Notes: a model not told the origin generated them from the sequence alone. Shown: positions 17,859-26,637, numbered from the stretch's first letter. The stretch is DNA of 64,000 bases from Heyndrickxia ginsengihumi (GCF_011008565.1 NZ_JAAIWK010000011.1:1-64000); one strand, 5' to 3'. Translations and numbers: made by a program.

Positions 17859-19679
17859 ATGTTCACCACGATTAAGAGGTTTCTAATTGGGAGGCCGCTG
17901 CGATCAAATGAGCTAGAGGGACAGAAATTAACAAAACTCAAAGCGCTCGCAATTTTATCATCCGATGCCCTGTCATCTGTTGCATACGGCACGGAACAAA
18001 TTTTAATTGTATTGGCAACAATCAGTACTGCAGCATTTTGGTACTCTATTCCAATCACAGTGGGGATTTTATTTCTTCTGCTTGCATTAATTTTGTCTTA
18101 CCGACAAGTAATTTTTTCGTATCCACAAGGTGGTGGAGCATATCTTGTCTCCAAAGAAAACTTAGGGTTACTACCAGGATTAATCTCTGGTGGGTCTTTA
18201 CTTGTAGACTATATTTTAACTGTAGCAGTTAGTGTGTCCGCTGGTACCGATGCAATTACGTCAGCATTTCAAACCTTGCATCCTTATTCTGTAGAAATCG
18301 CTATTATTTTAGTTATCATCATTACCATTTTAAATTTACGGGGTTTGACTGAATCAGCTTCAGTACTTGCTTATCCAGTTTACTTATTTGTATTTTCGCT
18401 CTTAGTTATGATGGGAGTAGGAATATATAAAATTGCTACAGGGCAAGTGCCGCCAGATTTACATCCACATCTTGGCACACCTGTTGCAGGCATTACCTTA
18501 TTTCTATTATTAAAAGCTTTCTCATCTGGTTGTTCTGCTTTAACGGGGGTTGAGGCAATCTCAAATGCAATTCCAAACTTTAAAGACCCTGCACCGAATA
18601 ATGCAGCAAAAACATTGTTAATGATGGGTGGAATCCTTGCCGTTCTTTTATCCGGTATTACCTTTTTAGCATACTGGTTTGGTATCGCACCGAAAGAAAC
18701 AGAAACGGTTGTTTCCCAAATTGCTGAAGAGACATTCGGGCGAAATATTCTCTATTATTTCGTGCAAGGGACAACAGCACTTATTCTTGTGCTTGCTGCA
18801 AACACAGGATTTTCAGCATTTCCACAGCTTGCATTCAACTTAGCAAGGGATAAGTTTTTACCGCGTATGTTCACGATTCGCGGAGATCGGTTAGGCTATT
18901 CAAATGGTATTATCTTTTTAGGGGTTGCATCCATTCTTTTAATCATAGCTTTCCAAGGAAACACAGAACGTTTGATTCCACTATATGCTGTCGGTGTATT
19001 CATTCCATTTACCCTTGCACAAACAGGGATGATCGTTCAATGGATTCGCAAAAAACCGCATGGCTGGATCGTAAAATTAATGACGAACTTAATCGGCGCG
19101 TTAATTACGTTTGGCGTCTTAATGATTTTATTTATTACGAAGTTTCCACAAGTGTGGCCAGTCTTCATTTTTCTGCCAATTGTCATTTTGATATTTAGAA
19201 GAATCAATTGCCACTACGAGGCGGTTGGTGAACAATTGCGGATCGAGGGCATGTTTAAAGATGAAATTCGTGAAAATGTCATCATTGTGCCAGTAGCTGG
19301 TATCACCTCTGTAGTTGAAAGATCGATAAACTATGCAAAATCATTATCAGATAATGTCATTGCTGTATACGTGGCTTTTAGTCATGAAGAAGAAAAACGG
19401 ATGGAGAAAAGGTGGGAAGAATGGGGTAATGGTGTCCGGCTAGTGACGCTGCATTCTTCATACCGTAGTATTATTTATCCGTTATCGAAATTCCTAGAAA
19501 TTATCGAAAGAAAATCAAGAGAGCGCAATTATCAAATTATGGTGCTCGTACCACAATTTATCCCGAAAAAACGTTGGCAATATATTTTGCACAACCAATC
19601 GGCTTTACTCATTCGTATGAAATTACTGTGGGATAAAGACGTCGTCGTTGCAACATTACCATACCATTTTAAAAAATAG
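17859..19679 (+). CDS. kimA: Potassium transporter KimA (APC superfamily, YdaO)
   Basis: 606 residues from ATG at 17859 (AAAAGGAG eight bases upstream), close to the 607 of B. subtilis KimA. An in-frame TTG at 17799 lies inside the riboswitch terminator and is rejected. There are about twelve membrane helices with the N-terminal SSDALSSVAYGTEQ signature, and a C-terminal cytoplasmic domain from about residue 460 that in KimA binds c-di-AMP. It is a high-affinity proton-coupled K+ importer. Expression is set by the c-di-AMP riboswitch immediately upstream. Confidence 0.93.
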   Translation: MFTTIKRFLIGRPLRSNELEGQKLTKLKALAILSSDALSSVAYGTEQILIVLATISTAAFWYSIPITVGILFLLLALILSYRQVIFSYPQGGGAYLVSKENLGLLPGLISGGSLLVDYILTVAVSVSAGTDAITSAFQTLHPYSVEIAIILVIIITILNLRGLTESASVLAYPVYLFVFSLLVMMGVGIYKIATGQVPPDLHPHLGTPVAGITLFLLLKAFSSGCSALTGVEAISNAIPNFKDPAPNNAAKTLLMMGGILAVLLSGITFLAYWFGIAPKETETVVSQIAEETFGRNILYYFVQGTTALILVLAANTGFSAFPQLAFNLARDKFLPRMFTIRGDRLGYSNGIIFLGVASILLIIAFQGNTERLIPLYAVGVFIPFTLAQTGMIVQWIRKKPHGWIVKLMTNLIGALITFGVLMILFITKFPQVWPVFIFLPIVILIFRRINCHYEAVGEQLRIEGMFKDEIRENVIIVPVAGITSVVERSINYAKSLSDNVIAVYVAFSHEEEKRMEKRWEEWGNGVRLVTLHSSYRSIIYPLSKFLEIIERKSRERNYQIMVLVPQFIPKKRWQYILHNQSALLIRMKLLWDKDVVVATLPYHFKK

Positions 19680-19684
19680 ACAAA

Positions 19685-19716
19685 CAACCTGGCAGTAAGC
19701 CAGGTTGTTTTTTTTA
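19685..19716 (+). terminator. kimA terminator
   Basis: ACAACCTGGC AGTAA GCCAGGTTGT followed by seven T. Confidence 0.95.
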
Positions 19717-20028
19717 CCAAAAAAGCCAGAAATTGATCAAAAGGAAAAATTTAAAAATTATGTTGGAACAATTATATTTGATAGAGGAAGGGGGTTTTGC
19801 CCTAATTGTAGTCATCAAAAGAAAAAAACGAGTCTGAAACGATCGTGAATCGCCTCTTAAAATCAGTAAACTGTCCTTCAAGCGGAAAAAGGAAAGGCAG
19901 AACTATATATTAGAATTTGGACAAAACTGATATATTGTGTGCTTTGACCGAAATATGCAATATTTGACTGATAACCGCAGATCTAAAACGGAATTTTCAA
20001 AAACGGGGCCGAGATCCAACAAATAGTG
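19717..20028. other. Non-coding gap between kimA and uppP
   Basis: About 310 bases without a convincing ORF, RNA motif or palindrome. All frames are broken by stops. Confidence 0.6.
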
Positions 20029-20066
20029 AATAAAAAATTAAGCTGCCTCACTTAAAGCGGGCAGCT
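20029..20066 (-). terminator. uppP terminator
   Basis: AGCTGCC and GGGCAGCT arms; on the minus strand the stem is followed by a T-rich run (the plus-strand AAAAAATTA). Confidence 0.85.
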
Positions 20067-20078
20067 GTGGCGTCAAAC

Positions 20079-20909
20079 TTACATGACGGCAATATATAAA
20101 ATAATTGCCAAAATGATCCGATAAATAGCAAATGGAACGAGTTTGACTTTGTTGATGAGTCTTAGGAAGAATCGGATGGCAATCAATGCAAAGATAAAGG
20201 CACTGATAAACCCTACGATAAAGAATGGAATGGTCTCCGCTGTTACCGCATCCCAGTGTTTAGCCAAAGAAAGTATGCTGGCACCGAACATGACAGGTAC
20301 AGCCATGATGAATGTAAAATCCGATGCAGCACGGTGGCTTAGACCGAGGAGAACCCCTCCTGAAATGGTAGAACCTGAGCGTGAAAATCCAGGCCATAAT
20401 GCAAGACATTGAAAGAGACCAATGATAAACGCTTGTGTGTACGTCATTTGGTCGACCGTTTCAACTTTTGGCTTGCGCGGACGAACAAGGTCAGAGACGA
20501 TCATTAAAATGGCTCCGACGATTAAAGCAACCAATACGGTATTTACCGAAAATAGCTTCTTATCTATGTAATCCTCGAATAGGAAGCCGAGAATAGCGGC
20601 CGGTAAAAGACCGATAATAACTTGCGTAAGCTTCAATCTATTGCCATGAACCTGATCGCTCGTAATATCTTTCTTTAATCCTAGTAAATTTAAAAAACGA
20701 TCCTTGAACACAACACAAGCAGCCAAAATCGAACCTAATTGAATTACTACTTTAAACACATTGGCAGCTTCTTCACCATAGAGTTTGTTAGATTTCAATA
20801 GCAAGTCGTCTACAATAATCATATGTCCTGTAGAAGAAACAGGAGCAAATTCTGTTAAACCTTCAACGAGACCGAGAATTGCAGCGACAAACATATTCCA
20901 TAAATGCAA
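20079..20909 (-). CDS. uppP: Undecaprenyl-diphosphatase UppP (BacA)
   Basis: 276 residues from a TTG at 20909, eight bases after GGAGG; this gives MHLWNMFVAAILGLVEGLTE, matching the length and N-terminus of B. subtilis UppP. A GTG at 20918 overlaps the ribosome binding site and is less likely. Catalytic motifs EGLTEFAPVSSTGH (near residue 17) and FSRSGSTISGG (near residue 172) are intact. It dephosphorylates undecaprenyl pyrophosphate at the membrane, recycling the carrier for peptidoglycan and teichoic acid and giving bacitracin tolerance. Confidence 0.95.
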   Translation of the reverse strand: MHLWNMFVAAILGLVEGLTEFAPVSSTGHMIIVDDLLLKSNKLYGEEAANVFKVVIQLGSILAACVVFKDRFLNLLGLKKDITSDQVHGNRLKLTQVIIGLLPAAILGFLFEDYIDKKLFSVNTVLVALIVGAILMIVSDLVRPRKPKVETVDQMTYTQAFIIGLFQCLALWPGFSRSGSTISGGVLLGLSHRAASDFTFIMAVPVMFGASILSLAKHWDAVTAETIPFFIVGFISAFIFALIAIRFFLRLINKVKLVPFAIYRIILAIILYIAVM

Positions 20910-21063
20910 ATGTGTCACCTCCAGACTTTTTTATTCTACCATCATATTGTGAAAATTGGACAAAAAATAATGCTTACAAAATATTTACAAACAGATTTCC
21001 TTGAATATAAGTACAATTAGGACTAATATAAAATCAAGAAATGGTGGAGGAGTGAATGATCTG

Positions 21064-21249
21064 ATGTTTCCAAATTTAGGGTTTGGTGAAATTCTAGTTA
21101 TCCTCGTCGTTGCCTTATTAATTTTTGGCCCTTCAAAATTACCGCAACTTGGAAAGGCTGCAGGGCAAACATTAAGAGAATTTAAAAGAGGCGTACGCGA
21201 TGTAATCGATGACGATCGTGACAAACAGGCAAAAAAGGAAAGCAAATAA
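21064..21249 (+). CDS. tatA: Twin-arginine translocase subunit TatA
   Basis: 61 residues from ATG at 21064. A single N-terminal membrane helix is followed by the FGPSKLPQLGKAAGQTLREF amphipathic helix typical of TatA, then a charged tail. A GTG at 21052 in the same frame is possible but too close to GGAGG. TatA forms the pore of the Tat pathway for folded proteins. No tatC lies beside it, so the partner must be elsewhere. Confidence 0.92.
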   Translation: MFPNLGFGEILVILVVALLIFGPSKLPQLGKAAGQTLREFKRGVRDVIDDDRDKQAKKESK

Positions 21250-21264
21250 TATAGAGATACATAG

Positions 21265-21297
21265 TCAGAGCTCATAGACAGCATCTGACTTTTTTTA
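21265..21297 (+). terminator. tatA terminator
   Basis: AGTCAGA and TCTGACT arms followed by a T run. Confidence 0.85.
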
Positions 21298-21300
21298 TGA

Positions 21301-21756
21301 CTAACATAAATATTGTGATAGGCGGATCATATCACGGCATTGTATCCCATTTTCATAAATGTCATTTTCGTAGTGGATCGTGAAAAAGTCTTTATCAATG
21401 GCATTTATCCGAAAACCGCATTTTTGATAGAGTGCAAGCTGACCGATACTTGAATTCCCTGTCCCAACTTCAATCATTTTATATCCTTTTAATCTTGCTT
21501 GTTGAATGGCATGCATAACTAACTGTTTACCAATCCCTTTTCCTTGTTCGCTCTCCTTTACTGCGACATTCACAATTTCTACTGTTTGCGGCCTTGTTGA
21601 CAGCAATACATATTCACCGATGATACGTCTATCTATTTCAGCAACAAAGATATCACCTCTTTTTATATAATCTTCAACGATGCTTTTTGAAGGATCGGCT
21701 AATAACAGTAATTCCAGAGGGACCTCTTCATGTATATGTAATGGACGAATGTACAT
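21301..21756 (-). CDS. GNAT family N-acetyltransferase
   Basis: 151 residues. The acetyl-CoA binding motif A appears as VKESEQGKGIGKQLVMHAI near residue 87, followed by GNSSIGQLALYQKCGFR near residue 118. It transfers an acetyl group to an unknown amine. ATG at 21756 with AGGAG upstream. It is a single gene convergent with tatA and divergent from the SAM-riboswitch unit. Confidence 0.88.
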   Translation of the reverse strand: MYIRPLHIHEEVPLELLLLADPSKSIVEDYIKRGDIFVAEIDRRIIGEYVLLSTRPQTVEIVNVAVKESEQGKGIGKQLVMHAIQQARLKGYKMIEVGTGNSSIGQLALYQKCGFRINAIDKDFFTIHYENDIYENGIQCRDMIRLSQYLC

Positions 21757-21802
21757 GCTATTCTCCTTTTAAAAAATTTTCTTAACATTATCATAACATA
21801 GC

Positions 21803-21831
21803 TTGACAGTTGGATATAAATCGAGTAAATT
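21803..21831 (+). promoter_or_regulatory. SigA-type promoter of the SAM riboswitch unit
   Basis: TTGACA (21803-21808) and TAAATT (21826-21831) with a 17-bp spacer. Confidence 0.65.
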
Positions 21832-21888
21832 ATAAGAAACGTTAATTCTTACTAAACAACTATGAATTATAAGGATACAAAAGTAATA

Positions 21889-22035
21889 CTTATCTAGAGA
21901 GATGGAGGGAATTGGCCCAATGAAGTCTCGGCAGCGGGTTCTAAGAACACTGTGCCAAATCCAACAAGCATGTTCGCTTGAAAGATAAGAAGAGATTTAT
22001 TCAGCCACCTCTTCTTACATTAAGAAGGGGTTTTT
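21889..22035 (+). promoter_or_regulatory. SAM-I (S-box) riboswitch with mutually exclusive terminator
   Basis: The aptamer (21889-21989) starts CTTATCTAGAGAGATGGAGG and has GGCCCAATGAAG, CGGCAGC and the closing GCTTGAAAGATAAG. AAGAAGAG (21987-21994) overlaps the 3' strand of P1 and can pair with CTCTTCTT. When P1 forms, CCTCTTCTTA (22008-22017) instead pairs with TAAGAAGGGG (22021-22030), a terminator stem followed by T5. So SAM should switch the downstream gene off. Confidence 0.95.
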
Positions 22036-22086
22036 GCATAGAAAAAACCCCGTCAGAAAAAATCATAATTTATAGGGGTGTCTCAT

Positions 22087-22887
22087 ATGGAAAAACAAGT
22101 TCATTTCAATTGGAAAGGCAATCGTATAGCGGCAACTGTTCATTATCCTAAGAGAGTTATCGTAAAAGAAGTGCCGCTCGTTATCATCTGTCACGGCTTC
22201 GTCGGCAGCCGAGTTGGTGTCCACCGTTTGTTCGTCAAGGCGGCAAGACATTTTACGGAACAAGGATATGCTGTTTTGCGTTTTGATTATGCCGGCTGCG
22301 GTGAAAGTGACGGCGATTATGGCAAGACGAGATTCGAAGATTTCATTAGTCAAACAGAACATGCCATTACGTTTGGCCGCCAATTAGTAGGAATTGATTC
22401 TAAACAGATTATTTTGCTCGGTCATAGTTTAGGCGGTGCAGTTGCCCTATTAACAGCGATCAAGCATCCTGACATCCAGCGCTTGATTATGTGGTCGGCA
22501 GTCGGCAATCCGAAACAAGATCTTTTCGATATTATTGGTAGAAAAAGCAGTCATGATCTTCGTAAATTCGGAGCAGTCGATTACTTAGGATATACGTTGC
22601 AGGAAAGCTTTTTTGATTCTATGAACAAATTCCATCCGCTAAAAGAAGCTGCGCGCTTTACAGGCGATGTGCTGTTAGCGCATGGAACTGATGATGATGA
22701 AATTCCTGCTGCATATTGTTGTGACTATGCTGATGCTTTTCATTCGCGAGTAAGAGGAGAGTGTGATCAAATATTCATCAACGATGCAAATCACACCTTT
22801 ACATGTGATGAACATCAAACACAGCTTTTTACAGTGACAAAACAGTGGCTTAAAAAAATACAATGTTCAAGTGCTTATGCGGGCTGA
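22087..22887 (+). CDS. Alpha/beta hydrolase under SAM riboswitch control
   Basis: 266 residues from ATG at 22087, eight bases after AGGGG; a GTG at 22078 overlaps that site. The fold motifs are HGFVGSR (near residue 34), the nucleophile elbow GHSLGG (near residue 114) with the catalytic serine, an acidic residue in the HGTDDDEIP region and a histidine in NDANHTF near the C-terminus. The substrate is unknown. Genes under S-box control normally serve methionine, cysteine or SAM metabolism or uptake, so a sulfur-linked ester or thioester hydrolase is a reasonable guess only. Confidence 0.87.
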   Translation: MEKQVHFNWKGNRIAATVHYPKRVIVKEVPLVIICHGFVGSRVGVHRLFVKAARHFTEQGYAVLRFDYAGCGESDGDYGKTRFEDFISQTEHAITFGRQLVGIDSKQIILLGHSLGGAVALLTAIKHPDIQRLIMWSAVGNPKQDLFDIIGRKSSHDLRKFGAVDYLGYTLQESFFDSMNKFHPLKEAARFTGDVLLAHGTDDDEIPAAYCCDYADAFHSRVRGECDQIFINDANHTFTCDEHQTQLFTVTKQWLKKIQCSSAYAG

Positions 22888-22917
22888 CCAAACTGATGGT
22901 CAGTCCGTTTTTTTGTA
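22885..22917 (+). terminator. Terminator of the alpha/beta hydrolase gene
   Basis: CTGACCA and TGGTCAG arms followed by CCG and T7. Confidence 0.85.
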
Positions 22918-23057
22918 AAATGATCTTTCAGAAAAAATTTTTTATAGTATAGGGGTTGATTTATGCTAATATAAGGTATTATGAAGATAGAAAGAATCAT
23001 ACCTTTAGGATACCAGTAAATATTTGGCAACTTGGCTAAAGGGGGAGGCAATATTAA

Positions 23058-24083
23058 ATGGGAGATCAGTTGTTTTCCTTTTTTCAGAAAAGAGAGACGA
23101 AGAGAGTCATTATCTTTATTCTGATGGCGTTCATTCTTTATTTATTAAAGAGCATCATTGATTTAATTTTACTTACGTTTATTTTTTCTTATTTAATGAA
23201 TCGGCTCGAAAAAATTGTGACGAAGCGGATTCCGTTAAATCGAAAGCTGACGGTTATTATCTTGTACATATTAATTGTAGGGTTGTTAACCTTTGGGATT
23301 ACACGATATTTACCTGTACTAATAGATGAAATAACGGAACTTGTTAAGCAAATTGTCAGTTTTTATACGAGACCGCAGCATAATGTCGTCTTGAATTATA
23401 TAGTTGAATACATTCAAGATAAGAAGATTACGGATTATGTTCAAAAAGGATTTACCGTCTTGGTTTCTTACTTCAGTACGATTAGCCAAGTAAGCTTGCA
23501 AGTATTTATGTCGTTTCTGTTAAGCTTATTCTTCTTGCTTGAAAAAGAACGGATTATTCGTTTTACGAAACAATTTAAGCATAGTAAATTGGCATCCTTT
23601 TATGAAGAATTAGAGTATTTTGGTCAAAAGTTTGTCGGTACATTTGGAAAGGTTATTGAAGCGCAGTTTATTATTGCGTTCGTAAACGCCATTTTGTCAG
23701 CGATTGGCTTATCGATCTTAGGATTCCCGCAATTGCTAGGTTTAGTTTTGATGATTTTCTGCTTAGGGCTCATTCCTGTTGCAGGAGTGATCATTTCACT
23801 TATCCCTCTTTGTTTAATTGCTTATAGTATTGGCGGAGCAATCGAAATCGTCTACGTATTAATTTTAGTTGCGATTATTCACTCGATTGAAACGTACGTA
23901 TTGAATCCGAAGCTGATGTCATCGAAAACGAATTTACCGGTTTTTTATACATTTCTTATTTTAATCTTTTCAGAACATTTCTTTGGTGTTTGGGGACTGA
24001 TTCTTGGCATACCTGTGATCGTCTTCTTCCTTGATGTTCTTGAAGTCACAAACCACCATCATTCAAATAAAATTAATCATTAG
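23058..24083 (+). CDS. AI-2E/PerM family membrane transporter
   Basis: 341 residues with about seven to eight membrane segments. The C-terminal GLIPVAGVIISLIPLCLIAYSIG (near residue 235), IETYVLNPKLMSSKTNLP (near residue 277) and FFGVWGLILGIPV regions are family hallmarks. Members export or exchange varied solutes, including Na+/H+ exchange in some Bacilli, so the substrate is open. ATG at 23058 after GGGGGAGG. REP copy 3 starts two bases after the stop and may terminate the transcript. Confidence 0.9.
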   Translation: MGDQLFSFFQKRETKRVIIFILMAFILYLLKSIIDLILLTFIFSYLMNRLEKIVTKRIPLNRKLTVIILYILIVGLLTFGITRYLPVLIDEITELVKQIVSFYTRPQHNVVLNYIVEYIQDKKITDYVQKGFTVLVSYFSTISQVSLQVFMSFLLSLFFLLEKERIIRFTKQFKHSKLASFYEELEYFGQKFVGTFGKVIEAQFIIAFVNAILSAIGLSILGFPQLLGLVLMIFCLGLIPVAGVIISLIPLCLIAYSIGGAIEIVYVLILVAIIHSIETYVLNPKLMSSKTNLPVFYTFLILIFSEHFFGVWGLILGIPVIVFFLDVLEVTNHHHSNKINH

Positions 24084-24085
24084 AG

Positions 24086-24128
24086 TAGGTGTCGACCCCT
24101 TTAGTCCCCTAAAGGGGTCAGGCACCTA
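24086..24128. repeat. REP-like palindrome copy 3 (left arm altered)
   Basis: TAGGTGTCGACCCCTTT and AAAGGGGTCAGGCACCTA; the left arm has lost a base relative to GGTGCCTGACCCC. Confidence 0.9.
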
Positions 24129-24137
24129 TTGTTTTTT

Positions 24138-24176
24138 TATTCTAACTGTTATATATTATATATAACAGTTAGAATA
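24138..24176. promoter_or_regulatory. 39-bp near-perfect palindrome, operator of the YtrA-type GntR unit
   Basis: Two perfect 18-bp arms (24138-24155 and 24159-24176) around a TTA centre, with the core CTAACTGTTATATA and its complement. It lies 36 bp before the GntR gene, over its likely promoter, and is probably an autoregulatory operator. Confidence 0.7.
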
Positions 24177-24212
24177 TAGATAAGAATCGATAAGAATCGA
24201 GGTGATGACATT

Positions 24213-24593
24213 ATGATGATTGAAATTGATTTAGAGTCAGATATGCCCATTTATCAGCAATTACGCAACAAAATTATTGAAGGAATTGCATCAAAGCAGC
24301 TCGCGCCGGGAGATTCTCTGCCGTCCGTGCGAACGATGGCCTCGGATTTAGGGGTGAACATGCATACCGTCAATAAAGCTTATCAAATGTTAAAACAAGA
24401 AGAGTTTATCCTTATTCATCGCCAAAAAGGGGTTGTTATTCATCCGGATCACATGCCTGTCGCAGATGATATATATAAAGGAAAGTTAAAGGAACAATTA
24501 AGGCCGCTCATTAGTGAATCTATTTGTCGCGGCATGGAGGAACATGAATTTTTAACAATATGTCAAAAGATTTGGAAAGACATTCAAACTTAA
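24213..24593 (+). CDS. GntR family regulator, YtrA subfamily
   Basis: 126 residues with only a winged helix-turn-helix (PIYQQLRNKIIEGI then SVRTMASDLGVNMHTVNKAY near residue 40) and a short C-terminal dimerisation tail, as in YtrA proteins. These normally repress their own operon, which encodes membrane proteins or ABC transporters. It is followed by a DUF1648 membrane protein 16 bp downstream and preceded by a 39-bp palindrome. GAGGTGAT before the ATG. Confidence 0.92.
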   Translation: MMIEIDLESDMPIYQQLRNKIIEGIASKQLAPGDSLPSVRTMASDLGVNMHTVNKAYQMLKQEEFILIHRQKGVVIHPDHMPVADDIYKGKLKEQLRPLISESICRGMEEHEFLTICQKIWKDIQT

Positions 24594-24609
24594 AAAGGTG
24601 GAGAGCGCA

Positions 24610-25686
24610 ATGGAAGTATCAATGATGTTCGTCATTTTTATCCCAATTGCTGTAATGATGGCAATGATGCCATACGTCACAAGGAAAACTGAAAGCTTCG
24701 GTGTCACGATCCCTGAACATATTTATAACGACCAAGAACTACAAAAGATGAGAAAACTATATGCTGTCGTAACAGTTGTTTTTAGCCTTATCATCATGGT
24801 TGTCATGTGGGCAATGAAGGAGATTTTATTGCAGACAATCATATTTACATGTTGTCTAATTGCTTATCTTATTGGACACTTTCTTATTTATCTCGTATTC
24901 CATTATCGAATGAAAGCATTGAAAGGCAAGCGTAATTGGGAGTTCACAAAAAAACAAGTAATCGCAGTTGATACCGAGTTTCGCAAACAAAAGCTCATAT
25001 ATTCGAATGCTTGGTTTATCATTCATGTGCTTGTGACTGCAGTGACAACCGTCTTAACATATGTTTTTTACGATCGGATCCCAAATCGCTATCCGACACA
25101 TTATGATTTGTTCGGAAATGTGACGAATTGGACAGAAAAATCATATAGCGCCGTATTTGAATTGCCAGCAGTTCAATTATTTTTAACAGTCCTGTTTGTT
25201 TGGATGAACAACATGATTGCGAACAGTAAACAACAACTAAATGCAGGAAATCCGGAAAAATCCATCCAGCAAAATGTTCGTTTCCGCCGCAGATGGTCGC
25301 TGTTTTTAATGTTATCATCACTTGGAATCATCGTTCTGTTCTTTTTTATTCAATTATCATTAGTCGCAGCTGTCAGTGTAAAAGCGGTAATGATCGGAGG
25401 TATCGCAATCATCGTCCTCATCTTGATTGGATCAATTGGGCTATCGATGATCACTGGTCAAGGGGGAAGCAACATTAAAACAACTTCTAATGAAGAAAAT
25501 GGCATCATCGGCTATGACGACGATCATTATTGGAAATTGGGGATCTTTTATTTCAATCACAATGATCCGTCCATATGGGTGGAAAAACGATTTGGAAGCG
25601 GATGGACAATGAATTTTGCCCAACCGTTTGCTTGGCTGCTGCTGCTCGTCATTCTCACAATCCCGCTCCTAATCTCGTTATTATAA
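24610..25686 (+). CDS. DUF1648/DUF5808-type membrane protein
   Basis: 358 residues from ATG at 24610 (GGTGGAG six bases upstream). There are about eight membrane segments. NRYPTHYDLFGNVTNW near residue 157 is the DUF1648 signature, and the C-terminal KRFGSGWTMNFAQPFAW resembles DUF5808. The function of these domains is unknown. Cotranscription with the YtrA-type repressor suggests a cell-envelope stress or antimicrobial response unit, by analogy only. Confidence 0.82.
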   Translation: MEVSMMFVIFIPIAVMMAMMPYVTRKTESFGVTIPEHIYNDQELQKMRKLYAVVTVVFSLIIMVVMWAMKEILLQTIIFTCCLIAYLIGHFLIYLVFHYRMKALKGKRNWEFTKKQVIAVDTEFRKQKLIYSNAWFIIHVLVTAVTTVLTYVFYDRIPNRYPTHYDLFGNVTNWTEKSYSAVFELPAVQLFLTVLFVWMNNMIANSKQQLNAGNPEKSIQQNVRFRRRWSLFLMLSSLGIIVLFFFIQLSLVAAVSVKAVMIGGIAIIVLILIGSIGLSMITGQGGSNIKTTSNEENGIIGYDDDHYWKLGIFYFNHNDPSIWVEKRFGSGWTMNFAQPFAWLLLLVILTIPLLISLL

Positions 25687-25727
25687 AAAACGACCCCTTT
25701 AGTATACTAAAGGGGTCAGGCACCTTT
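25685..25727. repeat. REP-like palindrome copy 4 (left arm truncated)
   Basis: CGACCCCTTT ... AAAGGGGTCAGGCACCTTTA, lacking the outer left arm. It separates two convergent genes, and its right end overlaps the stop codon of the HxlR gene. Confidence 0.88.
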
Positions 25728-26046
25728 ATTCGAGGGTTACCCATTTATCGGCCCATTTTTGGACTTCATCAAGGACAGGTGTAATCGCCTGCCCTTTTTC
25801 TGATAAACGGTACTCAATTCGAATCGGGCTTTCAGGATACACTTCACGAACGATAATGTCTTGCTCTTCTAATTCTTTCAAGCGTTCAGAAAGGACTTTT
25901 TGACTGATATGCGGAATGTGCTCCAACATTTCATTAAAACGCATCGGTCCTTCGGATAACACCCGAATAATGACACCGATCCATCGTTTACCTAATAATT
26001 GAAACGCCTTTTCAAAGCGTGGACATAGACTATGATCATTAGCCAT
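25726..26046 (-). CDS. HxlR family (DUF24) winged-helix regulator
   Basis: 106 residues, family length. It begins CPRFEKAFQLLGKRWIGVII, with a cysteine near residue 7 at the position used as a redox or electrophile sensor in YodB/HypR proteins, followed by MRFNEMLEHIPHISQKVLSERLKEL. Members repress or activate detoxification genes in response to quinones, aldehydes or disulfide stress. Its promoter carries TTACTTTTAGTAA, also found upstream of yceI. The stop codon lies at the edge of REP copy 4. Confidence 0.92.
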   Translation of the reverse strand: MANDHSLCPRFEKAFQLLGKRWIGVIIRVLSEGPMRFNEMLEHIPHISQKVLSERLKELEEQDIIVREVYPESPIRIEYRLSEKGQAITPVLDEVQKWADKWVTLE

Positions 26047-26158
26047 GAATTTAACGCACCTTTCTATTGAAAATCAATGAATGATGTTATGCGACAACTA
26101 GACATCTAAACATGAGGAAATATATGTGTTGTGGATGTATAGACTGGATCATATTTAT

Positions 26159-26191
26159 ATTATACACTATTTTGACACTTACTAAAAGTAA
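26159..26191 (-). promoter_or_regulatory. Promoter and candidate operator of the HxlR gene
   Basis: On the minus strand TATAAT lies at 26164-26159, and the palindrome TTACT-TTT-AGTAA (26191-26179) covers the -35 region. Confidence 0.5.
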
Positions 26192-26358
26192 CTAACTTTC
26201 CGCAGCTTAAATCGCTAAAGGAAAAAGCGCAATATGAGAAAATCATCGGCCGATTTTAAGTATGTTTTAATGTTCTGGTGGTAAGATAAAAAAGAATTTA
26301 GGCATAAATGATTTATGAAATGGGTAAACAAGAAGTAAGAAACTAAGGAGGTTAGAGG

Positions 26359-26607
26359 ATGAAAAAATTTCTACTATTAACAGCCGGAATCGCAGGAGTC
26401 ACTTATTTGGCGGTGAAAGGAAATCGCGAACAAATAAAAGTGACAGCCAATAATTTGTACAAGCGTGCAGAATCATTGGTTCATCAATTGAAGCATCCAA
26501 ACACAATTGAAACCAAAATCGGTCATCCGGATCCTTACGATACTCCTGATAATAAAATGGTGAGCGAAGGCTCCTCATACAGCGTCAACTACTATAATGG
26601 TGCCTGA
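26359..26607 (+). CDS. Small membrane-anchored protein of unknown function
   Basis: 82 residues after a good AAGGAGG site. A hydrophobic N-terminus (FLLLTAGIAGVTYLAVKG) looks like a membrane anchor or signal, and the rest is polar. No family is recognised. The last codons read through AATGGTGCCTGA, so the stop codon comes from a REP half element, and the native C-terminus may have been lost or changed. Confidence 0.65.
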   Translation: MKKFLLLTAGIAGVTYLAVKGNREQIKVTANNLYKRAESLVHQLKHPNTIETKIGHPDPYDTPDNKMVSEGSSYSVNYYNGA

Positions 26608-26637
26608 CCCCTTTAATGGGCTAAAGAATCAGATGCT
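26598..26637. repeat. REP-like palindrome copy 5 (right arm degenerate)
   Basis: GGTGCCTGACCCCTTTAAT is intact; the right side CTAAAGAATCAGATGC keeps only traces. It overlaps the 3' end of the small gene. Confidence 0.75.
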
